Source of the DNA: Aerococcus christensenii
GTDB lineage: Bacteria; Bacillota; Bacilli; Lactobacillales; Aerococcaceae
Direction: 5' to 3'
Assembly: GCF_001543105.1 (NCBI RefSeq)
Contig: NZ_CP014159.1
Coordinates: 620,001-684,000 of the forward strand
DNA length: 64,000 nt
Shown here: positions 18,269-27,785 of the stretch, piece by piece
How positions within the stretch are numbered: the first letter of the stretch is position 1
Layout of the letters: every line of letters starts with the position of its first letter
Position numbers and translations under genes: made by a program
Notes under the pieces: model-generated
Seen by the model: only the letters and a program-made list of their open reading frames with translations
Databases searched by the model: none
Told to the model about the DNA's origin: nothing

Positions 18269-19651
18269 ATGGAACACTTTAATCAACTTATTCTCTCAGT
18301 AAATGATATTTTGGCAAATCGACTACTCGTTACCGCTCTACTTGGATGCGGAATTTTTTATACCTTCTATACCAAAGGCATTCAATTTAGAAAACTTCCA
18401 GCTGCCTTTCGTCGCACTTTTAAAGATATTTTTTCAAAAAATAACACCGGCGTTTCGTCCTTCCAAGCACTCGCTGTTTCAATTGCGGCTCAAGTAGGGA
18501 CCGGTAACGTGGCAGGGGTTGCAACTGCTATCTTAGCCGGGGGGCCTGGAGCTATCTTTTGGATGTGGGTAGCCGCTTTACTCGGTATGGGAACCATTTT
18601 TGCAGAAGCTTGCTTAGCTCAAAAATATAAGCATACTGAAGACGGTCATTTTATCGGAGGTCCTGCTTATTACTTAACAGATGGCGTAGGGAAAATATCG
18701 CCTCGGCTAGGTAAATTTTTAGCCACTTTCTTTGCTATTTCTATTATTTTTGCCTTAGGTTTCATCGGGAATATGGTGCAATCCAATTCCATCGCAACCG
18801 CTATGTATAAAGCTTTCCATATTCCACTATTTGTTTCAGGAATTGCTATTGCTTTAGTCGGTGGATTAATTTTTTCAGGGGGAATTAAACGAATCGCACA
18901 ATTTGCGCAACTCATTGTGCCCGTCATGGCCATTATTTATATCGTTTTAGCTGGAATTATTTTGATTAAATTCCGTCAAAATATTATCCCTTCTATTTCT
19001 TTAATTTTTAAAGCCGCCTTCACTCCTCAAGCTGCTCTCGGAGGAACATTAGGTTATACTATCAAACAAGCAATCTCTAAAGGGGTTGCTCGAGGACTCT
19101 TTAGTAATGAAGCGGGGATGGGGTCTACTCCCCACGCCCACGCTACAGCTTTTGTGGACCACCCTGTCGACCAAGGGTATATCGCCATGGTAGGTGTCTT
19201 TATCGATACCTTAGTGATTTGTTCTGCAACTGCTTTAATCATACTTGTCACAGGAGCTGAACAAAGCCAATTACAAGGTGCTTTAATTACCCAGGAAGCC
19301 TTTCAAAGAGCTTTTGGAAATCTCGGATCTGCTTTACTGGCAATTGCTCTTACTTTCTTTGCTTTCTCTACCATTATCGGCTGGTATTATTTTGGAGAAA
19401 CTAATGTCAAATTTTTATTAGGGAAAAAAGCATTAAAACCTTATCAAGGACTTGTTCTTCTTGGCATTGTTCTAGGGACTTTACAAGAAATTGATACTGT
19501 CTGGAATCTCTCTGACTTGTTCAATTCATTAATGGTTATCCCAAATATTATTGGAATTCTCTTATTACATAAAGAAGTCAAAGCCTTACAACAAGATAAA
19601 GAAGGTGGCAACACCAAACAAGCCAACCTTAAAAATAAGCAAAGAATTTAA
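18269..19651 (+). CDS. sodium/alanine (glycine) symporter, AgcS family
   Basis: 460 residues with about 10-11 membrane segments. The AgcS signature is seen as 'SSFQALAVSIAAQVGTGNVAGVATAI', with 'RGLFSNEAGMGSTPHAHA' and 'VDQGYIAMVGVFIDT' further on. It takes up alanine or glycine with Na+. No clear terminator follows before the T-box leader at 19693, but that leader has its own strong promoter. AgcS and the NhaC-like transporter downstream are both Na+-coupled. Confidence 0.95.
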   Translation: MEHFNQLILSVNDILANRLLVTALLGCGIFYTFYTKGIQFRKLPAAFRRTFKDIFSKNNTGVSSFQALAVSIAAQVGTGNVAGVATAILAGGPGAIFWMWVAALLGMGTIFAEACLAQKYKHTEDGHFIGGPAYYLTDGVGKISPRLGKFLATFFAISIIFALGFIGNMVQSNSIATAMYKAFHIPLFVSGIAIALVGGLIFSGGIKRIAQFAQLIVPVMAIIYIVLAGIILIKFRQNIIPSISLIFKAAFTPQAALGGTLGYTIKQAISKGVARGLFSNEAGMGSTPHAHATAFVDHPVDQGYIAMVGVFIDTLVICSATALIILVTGAEQSQLQGALITQEAFQRAFGNLGSALLAIALTFFAFSTIIGWYYFGETNVKFLLGKKALKPYQGLVLLGIVLGTLQEIDTVWNLSDLFNSLMVIPNIIGILLLHKEVKALQQDKEGGNTKQANLKNKQRI

Positions 19652-19660
19652 AAAAATACA

Positions 19661-19689
19661 TTGACAATATTTCAAAGACTTGCTATGAT
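19661..19689 (+). promoter_or_regulatory. consensus promoter of the T-box-NhaC transcript
   Basis: TTGACA, 17-base spacer, TATGAT; transcription would begin about 19696, right at the T-box stem I. Confidence 0.88.
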
Positions 19690-19692
19690 GAA

Positions 19693-19915
19693 TGGCAATA
19701 AGTTCGACTTTAGTAATGTCTCCGTTAAGCGTTTAGAGAGCTGACAAAAGGTGAAAGTCAGTCAGGCGGAATCACATGAATTACACCGAACTATTTATAC
19801 CGGCCCAATCAGTGTCGTTATTACCTGATACGAGTACAAGGTTTAGCCTTGTCATTTGGGTGGTACCGCGGTTACTAACATCGTCCCGTTGATGAATAAT
19901 CAACGGGATTTTTTA
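19693..19915 (+). ncRNA. T-box leader controlling the NhaC-family transporter
   Basis: The hallmark T-box TGGGTGGTACCGCG lies at 19857-19870. It is followed by a terminator, CCCGTTGAT / ATCAACGGG (19885-19907), with a T-run. Stem I starts near 19697 with AGTTCG pairing to CGAACT. The specifier region shows AGTA on the 5' side and GAATTACAC on the 3' side. By the register of the serS T-box in this window (GAA directly followed by the codon) the specifier would be TTA (Leu). With one extra base it is TAC (Tyr) followed by A. Tyr fits what is known of T-box-linked NhaC-like transporters. Uncharged tRNA should turn the gene on. Confidence 0.95.
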
Positions 19916-19931
19916 TTTAGGAGGTTAATAA

Positions 19932-21344
19932 ATGAACTATAAAGTCCCTTTCCAAGAAGCGTTAAGCATCTTAGCGATGCTTCTACTTATTTTAGGCACA
20001 GCGGTTATTAAATTCGGAATGTCTCCCGAAGTTCCTGTTTTAGGAACCATTTGTTTGATCATTTTTTGGGCTAAATTACACCACGCTTCTTTTGAAGATA
20101 TCCAAGACGGTATTAAAGAAGGTATTAGTGTAGCTATTATTCCTATTTTTATCTTTATCCTTATCGGTGCCTTAATCGGTCTATGGATTAAAAGCGGAAT
20201 TATCCCTTCCATTATGTACCTGGGATTTAAATTAATCAGTGGAAATCTATTTATCCCTTCTGTCTTTCTTGTATGTTCCATTATCGGTCTTTCCATTGGC
20301 TCTGGCTTCACAACTATTTCCACAGTCGGAATTGCACTCTTTGGAATTGGTGTAAGTATGGGGGAAAATTCAAGCTTAGTAGCAGGCGCCATTGTTTCCG
20401 GTGCGGTTTTTGGAGATAAAATGTCTCCTCTTTCAGATTCTACAAACTTAGCCTCTGCAATCTCAGAAGGAGAACTATTCGCCCATATTAAAAATATGAT
20501 GTGGTCTACACTCCCTTCTTTTGTAGTTTCTCTTTTTCTCTATACTCTCCTAGGAAATAACGGAACTATTGATACAAGCAAAATAGATCATATTACTCAG
20601 TTGTTAAAAGTTAATTTCCCCATTTCTTGGTGGGCTTCTCTTCCACTCTTAATGATGCTATTTTGCGCATGGAAAAAAATCCCAGCGATTCCAACGCTCT
20701 TTTTGAACATTGCTGTCACAGTTTTAATGATTTTTGGTCATAATCCCCATGAATCCATCGTTGGACTAACAGCTATTATCAGCAATGGCTTTATCGCACA
20801 TACAGGAGACGCTGCTTTGGATGCCTTGCTTACTCGTGGAGGAATTTCCCATATGATGGGAACTGTCTCCCTCATTATCTCTACTCTGTCTTTGGGAGGC
20901 TTATTAATGAAATTTCATGTTGTTCAAAATGCCATGGAACCCCTTGTTCAAAAATTAAAAGGTCCTGCTTCACTTATTACTACAACTATCTTCTCCTGTA
21001 TTGGAATTAACCTTTTAGTGGGCGAACAATACCTATCTGTTATTCTCCCTGGTCGTGCTTTAAAACCAGCCTATGATAAACTAGGTCTCTCTCCTTTAGC
21101 ATTGGGACGGGTGTTAGAAGACGGAGGGAGTGTTATTAATTACCTCATCCCTTGGGGCGTTGCTGGTTCCTTCGCGGCTACCACATTAGGTGTTAGCGTA
21201 CTAGAATTTTTACCTTTCACTTTCTTCAGCCTCTTATCTCCTCTATTTTCTATCTTATCTGGAATAACCGGTATTGGTTTAAAATGGGAAAAAAGGAACT
21301 TCCTCAAAAATAAAAGAGAAGTTGTCAACGACTCTCTCTCGTAA
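19932..21344 (+). CDS. NhaC-family Na+/H+ antiporter, probable T-box-regulated amino-acid transporter
   Basis: 470 residues with about 11 hydrophobic segments and the NhaC fold. 'GSGFTTISTVGIALFGIG' and 'AIVSGAVFGDKMSPLSDSTNLA' are the ion-site motifs, and 'ISHMMGTVSLIISTLSLGG' follows. Annotated members are Na+/H+ or malate/lactate antiporters. The T-box leader in front shows that expression follows the charging of one tRNA, so this copy is more likely an amino-acid uptake carrier (tyrosine by precedent, leucine if the specifier is TTA). AGGAGG lies 8 bases before the ATG. Confidence 0.93.
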   Translation: MNYKVPFQEALSILAMLLLILGTAVIKFGMSPEVPVLGTICLIIFWAKLHHASFEDIQDGIKEGISVAIIPIFIFILIGALIGLWIKSGIIPSIMYLGFKLISGNLFIPSVFLVCSIIGLSIGSGFTTISTVGIALFGIGVSMGENSSLVAGAIVSGAVFGDKMSPLSDSTNLASAISEGELFAHIKNMMWSTLPSFVVSLFLYTLLGNNGTIDTSKIDHITQLLKVNFPISWWASLPLLMMLFCAWKKIPAIPTLFLNIAVTVLMIFGHNPHESIVGLTAIISNGFIAHTGDAALDALLTRGGISHMMGTVSLIISTLSLGGLLMKFHVVQNAMEPLVQKLKGPASLITTTIFSCIGINLLVGEQYLSVILPGRALKPAYDKLGLSPLALGRVLEDGGSVINYLIPWGVAGSFAATTLGVSVLEFLPFTFFSLLSPLFSILSGITGIGLKWEKRNFLKNKREVVNDSLS

Positions 21345-21383
21345 AAATTTCAGAAAAGACTTGTGGTTCTGATTATGGTATAA

Positions 21384-21426
21384 AAGGTAGCCAAAGAATG
21401 CTTAAAATTCTTTGACTACCTTTTTT
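21384..21426 (+). terminator. terminator after the NhaC-family gene
   Basis: AAGGTAG-CAAAGAAT stem with one mismatch and an 8-base loop, then TTTTTT. Confidence 0.85.
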
Positions 21427-21441
21427 GTAAGATCAACAAAA

Positions 21442-21476
21442 AAGATCGCACGACTAATAATAGGACATGCGATCTT
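21442..21476 (-). terminator. terminator after the transaldolase gene
   Basis: AAGATCGCA / TGCGATCTT with TTTTTTG on the minus strand; it lies back-to-back with the NhaC terminator. Confidence 0.8.
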
Positions 21477-21505
21477 ATAAATATGTATCTTTATTTTAAA
21501 GAATA

Positions 21506-22153
21506 CTAGCGATTTTGGAAAGCTTCCCAATCTTTTTTAAATCTTTCAATTCCTTGATCAGTGAGAACATGAGACCAAAGTTTAGGGAAAAGAGTCCCCG
21601 GAATCGTCGCAATATCTGCTCCCGCTAAAGCGGCACCTTCAAAATGGCCAATATGGCGAATAGAAGCAGCTATAATTTCTGTTTCAAAGCCATAAATATC
21701 CAAGACTTCCCGTAAATCTTCTACCAGTTGAACACCATTTTCCCCCATATCATCAATGCGCCCAAGGAAAGGAGAAACATAAGTTGCCCCTGCTTTAGCA
21801 GCTAATAAACCTTGAGCTACAGAGAAAATAAGGGTAACATTGGTTTTAATGCCTTCTTTGGATAAGGTATGTGTCGCTTTTAAGCCTTCCTCAGTCATCG
21901 GAATCTTTACGACAACATTATCTGCCCATTTTGATAATTGACGAGCTTCTTGAACCATTCCTTCATAATCATAAGCTGTTACTTCAGCAGAAACTGGCCC
22001 ATCGATGGTTGCACAGATTTCTTTGATTACTTCTTCAAAATCCCTTCCTTCTTTGTTGATTAAGGAAGGATTTGTTGTGACACCGTCACATAATCCCAAA
22101 TCATTGATTCGTTTAATTTCATCAATATTTGCTGTATCTAAGAAAAATTTCAT
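21506..22153 (-). CDS. tal: transaldolase (TalC/FSA small type)
   Basis: 215 residues, the short transaldolase class. The Schiff-base Lys is K83 in 'VVVKIP', with 'GVTTNPSL' at 24-31. The position that separates fructose-6-phosphate aldolase (Tyr) from transaldolase (Phe) reads '[11 protein letters not shown]', so transaldolase is favoured. It moves a dihydroxyacetone unit between sedoheptulose-7-phosphate and glyceraldehyde-3-phosphate. It sits 48 bases downstream of transketolase on the same strand, so the two form a non-oxidative pentose phosphate operon. Confidence 0.95.
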   Translation of the reverse strand: MKFFLDTANIDEIKRINDLGLCDGVTTNPSLINKEGRDFEEVIKEICATIDGPVSAEVTAYDYEGMVQEARQLSKWADNVVVKIPMTEEGLKATHTLSKEGIKTNVTLIFSVAQGLLAAKAGATYVSPFLGRIDDMGENGVQLVEDLREVLDIYGFETEIIAASIRHIGHFEGAALAGADIATIPGTLFPKLWSHVLTDQGIERFKKDWEAFQNR

Positions 22154-22201
22154 GCTTATCCTCCTCTATAAAATGAAAGCCTACCTTATCAAATTTATCT
22201 T

Positions 22202-24202
22202 TTATTTAAAAATTTCTTTATAGGTGTTTACAATACTTTCTACTGTAAAGCCATATTGATCAATCACAGCATTCCCTTTTCCTGAAGCTCCAAATCGATC
22301 GATTCCAAAGGTAAAGCCTTTTCTACCGACATAGCGTTCCCAACCATATGTCGCTCCCATTTCAATAGACATCCGATTTGTTACTGCATCTGGTAATACA
22401 GATTCTTTATAAGCAGGATCTTGGCGATCAAAAATTTCCTGACATGGCATAGAAACAACCGCCACATCAATGCCTTCTTTTTCTAAAGCCGCTTGAACTT
22501 GTACAGCAAGATTTACTTCTGATCCTGTGGCAATGAGTATACCGTCTGCTACGTCTCCCTTTGCTGGAGAAAGAACATAGGCACCATGTTTCATACCTTG
22601 ACTCGCTTTTTCATCTGTTCCTTTTAAAACAGGAAGATTTTGCCGAGTAAGAACCAATACAGTTGGCGTTTCTTTAGATTCTACAGCTACTTTCCAAGCA
22701 GCAGAAACTTCATTCCCATCTGCTGGGCGAATGGTATTGACATTAGGTAATGCTCTAAATGATACTAATTGTTCAATCGGCTCATGCGTTGGTCCATCTT
22801 CTCCCACAGCAATAGAATCATGCGTGAAGACATAAATAGAAGGAATATTGGACAAAGCCGCTACCCGAATAGCTCCACGTAAGTAATCTGAAAAAACAAA
22901 GAAAGTCCCTCCATAAGTAATGGAACCTCCATGTAACCGAATCCCGTTCATGGCTGCTCCCATCGCAAATTCACGAACACCGTACCAAATATTACGTCCT
23001 TGATAATGTTCAGGTGAAAAATCATCACCTTCTTTGATGTAAGTATTATTAGAAGCTTTCAAGTCAGCAGAGCCTCCCCAGAATTCTGGTAAACGACTTG
23101 CGATTGCTTGAATAGTTTTTTCACTTGTTTTACGTGAAGCGAGGGCATCTTCTCCTTCATGATAAACTGGTAAGCAATCTGCCCAATCTTCTGGTAATTC
23201 TCCTGCATAAGCCCGTTTAAAGCGTTCAGCAAGATCTGGATAAGCTTTTTGATAGGCATCATATTGTTCTTCCCAAGCAGCTTCTACCTTGGCTCCACGA
23301 TCAGCGACTTTTTCTTTGAAGAGAGTATAAACAGTCTCTGGAATTTCAAATTTATCATATTTCCACCCATAGACCTTCGCCGCATGTGCACGATCTTCTT
23401 CACCAATTGGGCTTCCATGTGTAGCAGAAGTTCCTTCTTTTTCGGAGCCATAACCAATTGTTGTTTTCACTTCAATTAAACTTGGATGTTCCTTATCAGC
23501 TCTCGCAGTTTCAAGAGCATGAGCAATTTCTTCAAGATTATTGCCATCTTCTACACGAACATATTGCCAACCATAACTTTCAAATCGAGATTTAACATCA
23601 TCAGTATATGTTTTGTTGGTTGGCCCGTCTAAACAGATGTCATTGGAATCATAGAGTAAAATTAATTTTCCCAATTTTAAATGTCCAGCCAGAGAAGCGG
23701 CTTCATGGGAGATTCCTTCCATTAAATCTCCGTCACCATTCAAGACATAGGTATAATGATCTACTAACTGATAATCTTTTGTATTGTAAACAGCTGCATC
23801 ATGTGCTTCAGCCATCGCCATCCCCACAGCTGTAGCAATTCCTTGCCCTAAAGGCCCTGTCGTTGCTTCTACGCCATCTGTGTGATGGACTTCTGGATGT
23901 CCTGGCGTCTTAGATCCTAATTGACGGAATTGCTTCACGTCATCTAAAGTGACTTCATATCCAGATAAATGTAATAAACTATAAAGTAAAGCTGAGCCAT
24001 GTCCTGCAGAAAGGACAAAACGGTCTCGATTTATCCAATGACTGTTCGATGGATTTTGATTCATAAATTGACTCCAAAGAACATAAGCCATTGGCGCTGC
24101 TCCCATCGGAAGTCCTGGATGTCCTGAATTTGCTTGATTTATCATATCAACACTTAACATCCGAATAGCACTAACGGCTTCTTGATCTGCTTGATTAAAC
24201 AT
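22202..24202 (-). CDS. tkt: transketolase
   Basis: 666 residues. The chosen ATG has AAAGGAG 10 bases upstream; the longer ORF start would place that Shine-Dalgarno inside the coding region. Thiamine-diphosphate features are 'GHPGLPMGAAPMAY', 'GDGDLMEGISHEAASLAGH' with a downstream 'YDSNDICLDGPT', and the central 'GVREFAMGAAMNGI' and 'THDSIAVGEDGPTHEPIEQL' stretches. It transfers two-carbon units in the pentose phosphate pathway. It is followed by transaldolase and preceded by a probable CcpA site. Confidence 0.98.
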   Translation of the reverse strand: MFNQADQEAVSAIRMLSVDMINQANSGHPGLPMGAAPMAYVLWSQFMNQNPSNSHWINRDRFVLSAGHGSALLYSLLHLSGYEVTLDDVKQFRQLGSKTPGHPEVHHTDGVEATTGPLGQGIATAVGMAMAEAHDAAVYNTKDYQLVDHYTYVLNGDGDLMEGISHEAASLAGHLKLGKLILLYDSNDICLDGPTNKTYTDDVKSRFESYGWQYVRVEDGNNLEEIAHALETARADKEHPSLIEVKTTIGYGSEKEGTSATHGSPIGEEDRAHAAKVYGWKYDKFEIPETVYTLFKEKVADRGAKVEAAWEEQYDAYQKAYPDLAERFKRAYAGELPEDWADCLPVYHEGEDALASRKTSEKTIQAIASRLPEFWGGSADLKASNNTYIKEGDDFSPEHYQGRNIWYGVREFAMGAAMNGIRLHGGSITYGGTFFVFSDYLRGAIRVAALSNIPSIYVFTHDSIAVGEDGPTHEPIEQLVSFRALPNVNTIRPADGNEVSAAWKVAVESKETPTVLVLTRQNLPVLKGTDEKASQGMKHGAYVLSPAKGDVADGILIATGSEVNLAVQVQAALEKEGIDVAVVSMPCQEIFDRQDPAYKESVLPDAVTNRMSIEMGATYGWERYVGRKGFTFGIDRFGASGKGNAVIDQYGFTVESIVNTYKEIFK

Positions 24203-24229
24203 CAATTGGTCACTCCTTTTCAATACGCG

Positions 24230-24243
24230 TGAAAACGCTCACT
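24230..24243 (+). promoter_or_regulatory. probable CcpA catabolite-response element (cre) of tkt-tal
   Basis: TGAAAACGCTCACT matches the cre consensus TGWAANCGNTNWCA at 13 of 14 positions and lies 28 bases upstream of the tkt start codon. Repression by CcpA on preferred sugar is the expected effect. Confidence 0.7.
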
Positions 24244-24388
24244 CAATTATATTCATGGTATCTTGTATTAAAAAACTTGTCAATCAGATTCAAAAACAAT
24301 TTTTTTACATTTGTTTAAAAGTTCATATTTACCTTCTAAGAAATGAACAAATGATCATTTTTCTACAAATTCTCCACTTTCCTTGACA

Positions 24389-24435
24389 AAAACATCCCTA
24401 AAACTTAAGGGATCATAAGCTTTTAGGGTTGTTTT
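24389..24435 (-). terminator. terminator after the LysR gene
   Basis: CATCCCTAAAA / TTTTAGGG-TTG stem followed by TTTTTG on the minus strand. Confidence 0.65.
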
Positions 24436-24447
24436 GAATCATTTCCT

Positions 24448-25362
24448 TTAATGAAAAGATTTATGAGAGAAATGTTTTCGAGCCACTTCTTTAATTTCGT
24501 TACTTACAATATTTTGAAGAGAGTCTTCTTTGCTTGAAGTTCTTACCATTAAATAAATATAAAAATACGGAAGTGAAATATTTTCTAAATTCAACTTCAC
24601 TAAACCTTCATTGGTATTCGTTGCCATTTCAATAAGCATAGTTGCTCCAACGTTGGCTTTCACAAAAGATTTTGCAGTGGCTACTTCATTCGTAGAAAAA
24701 ATATTGGTCTGATCAATGTTATGCGTATTTGCCCAATTCAAAAACACCTGATGCTGAACATAATCTTCGCCAAGGATTACAAATGATTGCTCCCTTAAAT
24801 CTTTCAAAGAAACCGTTGTTTTTTTTGCTAAAGGATGATTTTCTCCTACCCAAATTTGAAATTGATCTTTAATCAATAAAGTCGTCGTAATATCCGGATA
24901 AGCCTCTTCTTCAATAGGTTGAGAAAAACCCACAAGTGCAGTATTAATTTCTCCCTTCCTTAGCAGATTTAAAATCGCCTTGGAGCCTCCCTTCTCGATA
25001 ATTTGAATTTTTTCAGAAAACTTAATCAAATTTGGCAAAAAGAGAGGAAGCAAGGTCGCTCCAATAATAGGAGGAACTCCTAATTGAATGCTGTTATTTT
25101 CTTTATCATTAATTTCTTTTTTGGTTGATTCAACTAACTGAAGTATTTTCTCCGCTTGTTTTTGAAAAATTTTACCAGTCCCCGTTAGTTTTAAAATATT
25201 ATTTCCTCGTTTACGAATAAATAAGGTAGTATCTAATTCATCTTCTAAACGTTTAATCATTAAAGATACAGCAGGTTGCGAAATTCCCAATGCTTCTGCT
25301 GTCGCTGTAAAACTTTGGGTTTTAGTTAAATGGATAAAGTATTCTAAATCCTGTGTTCTCAT
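24448..25362 (-). CDS. LysR-type transcriptional regulator
   Basis: 304 residues. The N-terminal winged helix is 'FTATAEALGISQPAVSLMIKRLEDELDTTLFIRKRGNNILKLT' in its parts (residues about 18-60), and the C-terminal 210 residues form a periplasmic-binding-like effector domain. Overall it resembles the CysL/CynR/YtlI style of LysR protein. It is monocistronic between two terminators. No divergent gene gives away its target, since serS upstream is on the same strand. Effector unknown. Confidence 0.92.
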   Translation of the reverse strand: MRTQDLEYFIHLTKTQSFTATAEALGISQPAVSLMIKRLEDELDTTLFIRKRGNNILKLTGTGKIFQKQAEKILQLVESTKKEINDKENNSIQLGVPPIIGATLLPLFLPNLIKFSEKIQIIEKGGSKAILNLLRKGEINTALVGFSQPIEEEAYPDITTTLLIKDQFQIWVGENHPLAKKTTVSLKDLREQSFVILGEDYVQHQVFLNWANTHNIDQTNIFSTNEVATAKSFVKANVGATMLIEMATNTNEGLVKLNLENISLPYFYIYLMVRTSSKEDSLQNIVSNEIKEVARKHFSHKSFH

Positions 25363-25465
25363 ACGAATTCCTTCCGTTTATTTCATTAACTTAGACTTAT
25401 TATAACATAGCTTAAGGAACCCATTTATTTTTCATTTCTTTAAAAATTACTCTCTCCTAGAAAAG

Positions 25466-25498
25466 AGGCCGTTTTGATCCTTCTAATCAAAACGGCCT
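25466..25498 (-). terminator. terminator after serS
   Basis: AGGCCGTTTTGAT with its perfect complement around a 7-base loop; the minus-strand tail is CTTTTCT. Confidence 0.75.
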
Positions 25499-25516
25499 TT
25501 GGGTTTATACTTTCAA

Positions 25517-26824
<1,308 letters not shown>

Positions 26825-26854
26825 TTAATTTCGAACCTTTTAAGAAATAAAAAA

Positions 26855-27105
26855 AGCCATTTCATCCCTCTATAAGGGACGAAATGGCTCTTTAATCTTT
26901 TTTTCGCGGTACCACCCTGATTCAAGACAATCAATTTGTCTTGCACTCACAGATAACGGTTGTTAGCCGGCAATATTCCTTGATAAAATCAAATTTATAA
27001 GCAAATTATTGTGTGGATTCCCTACCTCCTTTTACTTACTTTCACCAACCGTAAGCTCTCTAAAAAAAGAAATAATAGGTACTTGTCACAACTTTTCTTT
27101 ATAGT
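26855..27105 (-). ncRNA. T-box leader of serS (serine specifier TCC)
   Basis: On the minus strand the T-box is AGGGTGGTACCGCG (26905-26918), followed by a terminator (AGCCATTTC..GAAATGGCT, 26855-26889) with a T-run. Stem I is near 27000-27094; its specifier loop pairs AGTA with GAA and reads TCC directly after GAA, a serine codon. Uncharged tRNA-Ser would stabilise the antiterminator and let serS be read. Confidence 0.96.
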
Positions 27106-27115
27106 ATGTGGTTAC

Positions 27116-27144
27116 ATTTTATAAAGAATTATAAGAAGTGTCAA
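27116..27144 (-). promoter_or_regulatory. promoter of the serS T-box transcript
   Basis: TTGACA, 17-base spacer, TAAAAT on the minus strand, just upstream of stem I. Confidence 0.75.
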
Positions 27145-27177
27145 TAGCTCTTTCATGTAATTCTTCTTATAAAAAAA

Positions 27178-27202
27178 CAAGCAGGAATTTTATATCTGCT
27201 TG
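27178..27202 (-). terminator. terminator after the OsmC gene
   Basis: CAAGCAG / CTGCTTG followed by TTTTTTT on the minus strand, 12 bases after the stop. Confidence 0.85.
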
Positions 27203-27213
27203 CTCTTAAAAAC

Positions 27214-27654
27214 TTATTCAATGATTAATTCTGTTTCAAGTTCTGGAGAATGTGCCAAAGTATCTCTTACAGGACAAGTATGATCAACAAATTCAATAAA
27301 TTCTTCAATTTCTTCTTTTGTATTATCTGCTTGGATATGGTAAGTCGTCTTAATAACCCCTAATCCAATTTTAGCATTTGGATTTGTTCCTCTAAAGCCA
27401 TCTACATCTAAAGTTCCTTCAATTGTTAAAGAAGCTTTTTGGATATTCATATGATGAGCTTTCGCAAAAGCTTGAATCACAATAGCTTTGCATCCACCTA
27501 AAGCAGAAAGTAAAGCTTCAATTGGGTTCATTCCTTTGTTGCTTCCTCCACTTGCAACAGGTTCATCCATTACAAATGTAAAGTCTCTAACTTGACTATG
27601 CACTTCCATACCTTTAACTACATCAACAACTGCCTTAAATGTTTTGTCTGTCAT
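27214..27654 (-). CDS. OsmC/Ohr-family peroxide-reducing protein (YhfA-like)
   Basis: 146 residues with the two OsmC Cys sites, 'LLSALGGCKAIVIQAFA' (about residue 55) and 'VDHTCPVRDTL' (about residue 125), and the family pattern 'GSNKGMNPIEALLSALGGC'. Such proteins reduce organic hydroperoxides with a Cys pair. The subgroup resembles YhfA-like OsmC proteins rather than classical Ohr. It has its own near-consensus promoter and terminator, so it is a single-gene unit. Confidence 0.92.
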   Translation of the reverse strand: MTDKTFKAVVDVVKGMEVHSQVRDFTFVMDEPVASGGSNKGMNPIEALLSALGGCKAIVIQAFAKAHHMNIQKASLTIEGTLDVDGFRGTNPNAKIGLGVIKTTYHIQADNTKEEIEEFIEFVDHTCPVRDTLAHSPELETELIIE

Positions 27655-27691
27655 AAGAATTCCTTTCTTTCTACACGTTCCTATACTTTAA

Positions 27692-27720
27692 ATTATAACG
27701 ATTCCGTTACGCGCTGTAAA
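27692..27720 (-). promoter_or_regulatory. sigma-A promoter of the OsmC gene
   Basis: TTTACA, 17-base spacer, TATAAT on the minus strand, 38 bases upstream of the ATG. Confidence 0.82.
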
Positions 27721-27785
27721 GGCTTACATGCTATTTGATATATACTCTTTGCAAAGAAATTAAAAAGATTCTTTTTAAGGACCTT

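Noticed and set aside
19693..19915. A second riboswitch class on the NhaC leader
   Set aside because: The T-box sequence, antiterminator and terminator explain the whole leader.
21506..22153. Fructose-6-phosphate aldolase rather than transaldolase
   Set aside because: The discriminating position carries Phe ('YVSPFLGR') as in transaldolases, and the gene is paired with transketolase.
22202..24223. Longer start for transketolase at 24223
   Set aside because: The Shine-Dalgarno AAAGGAG falls inside the extra codons; the ATG at 24202 is the better start.
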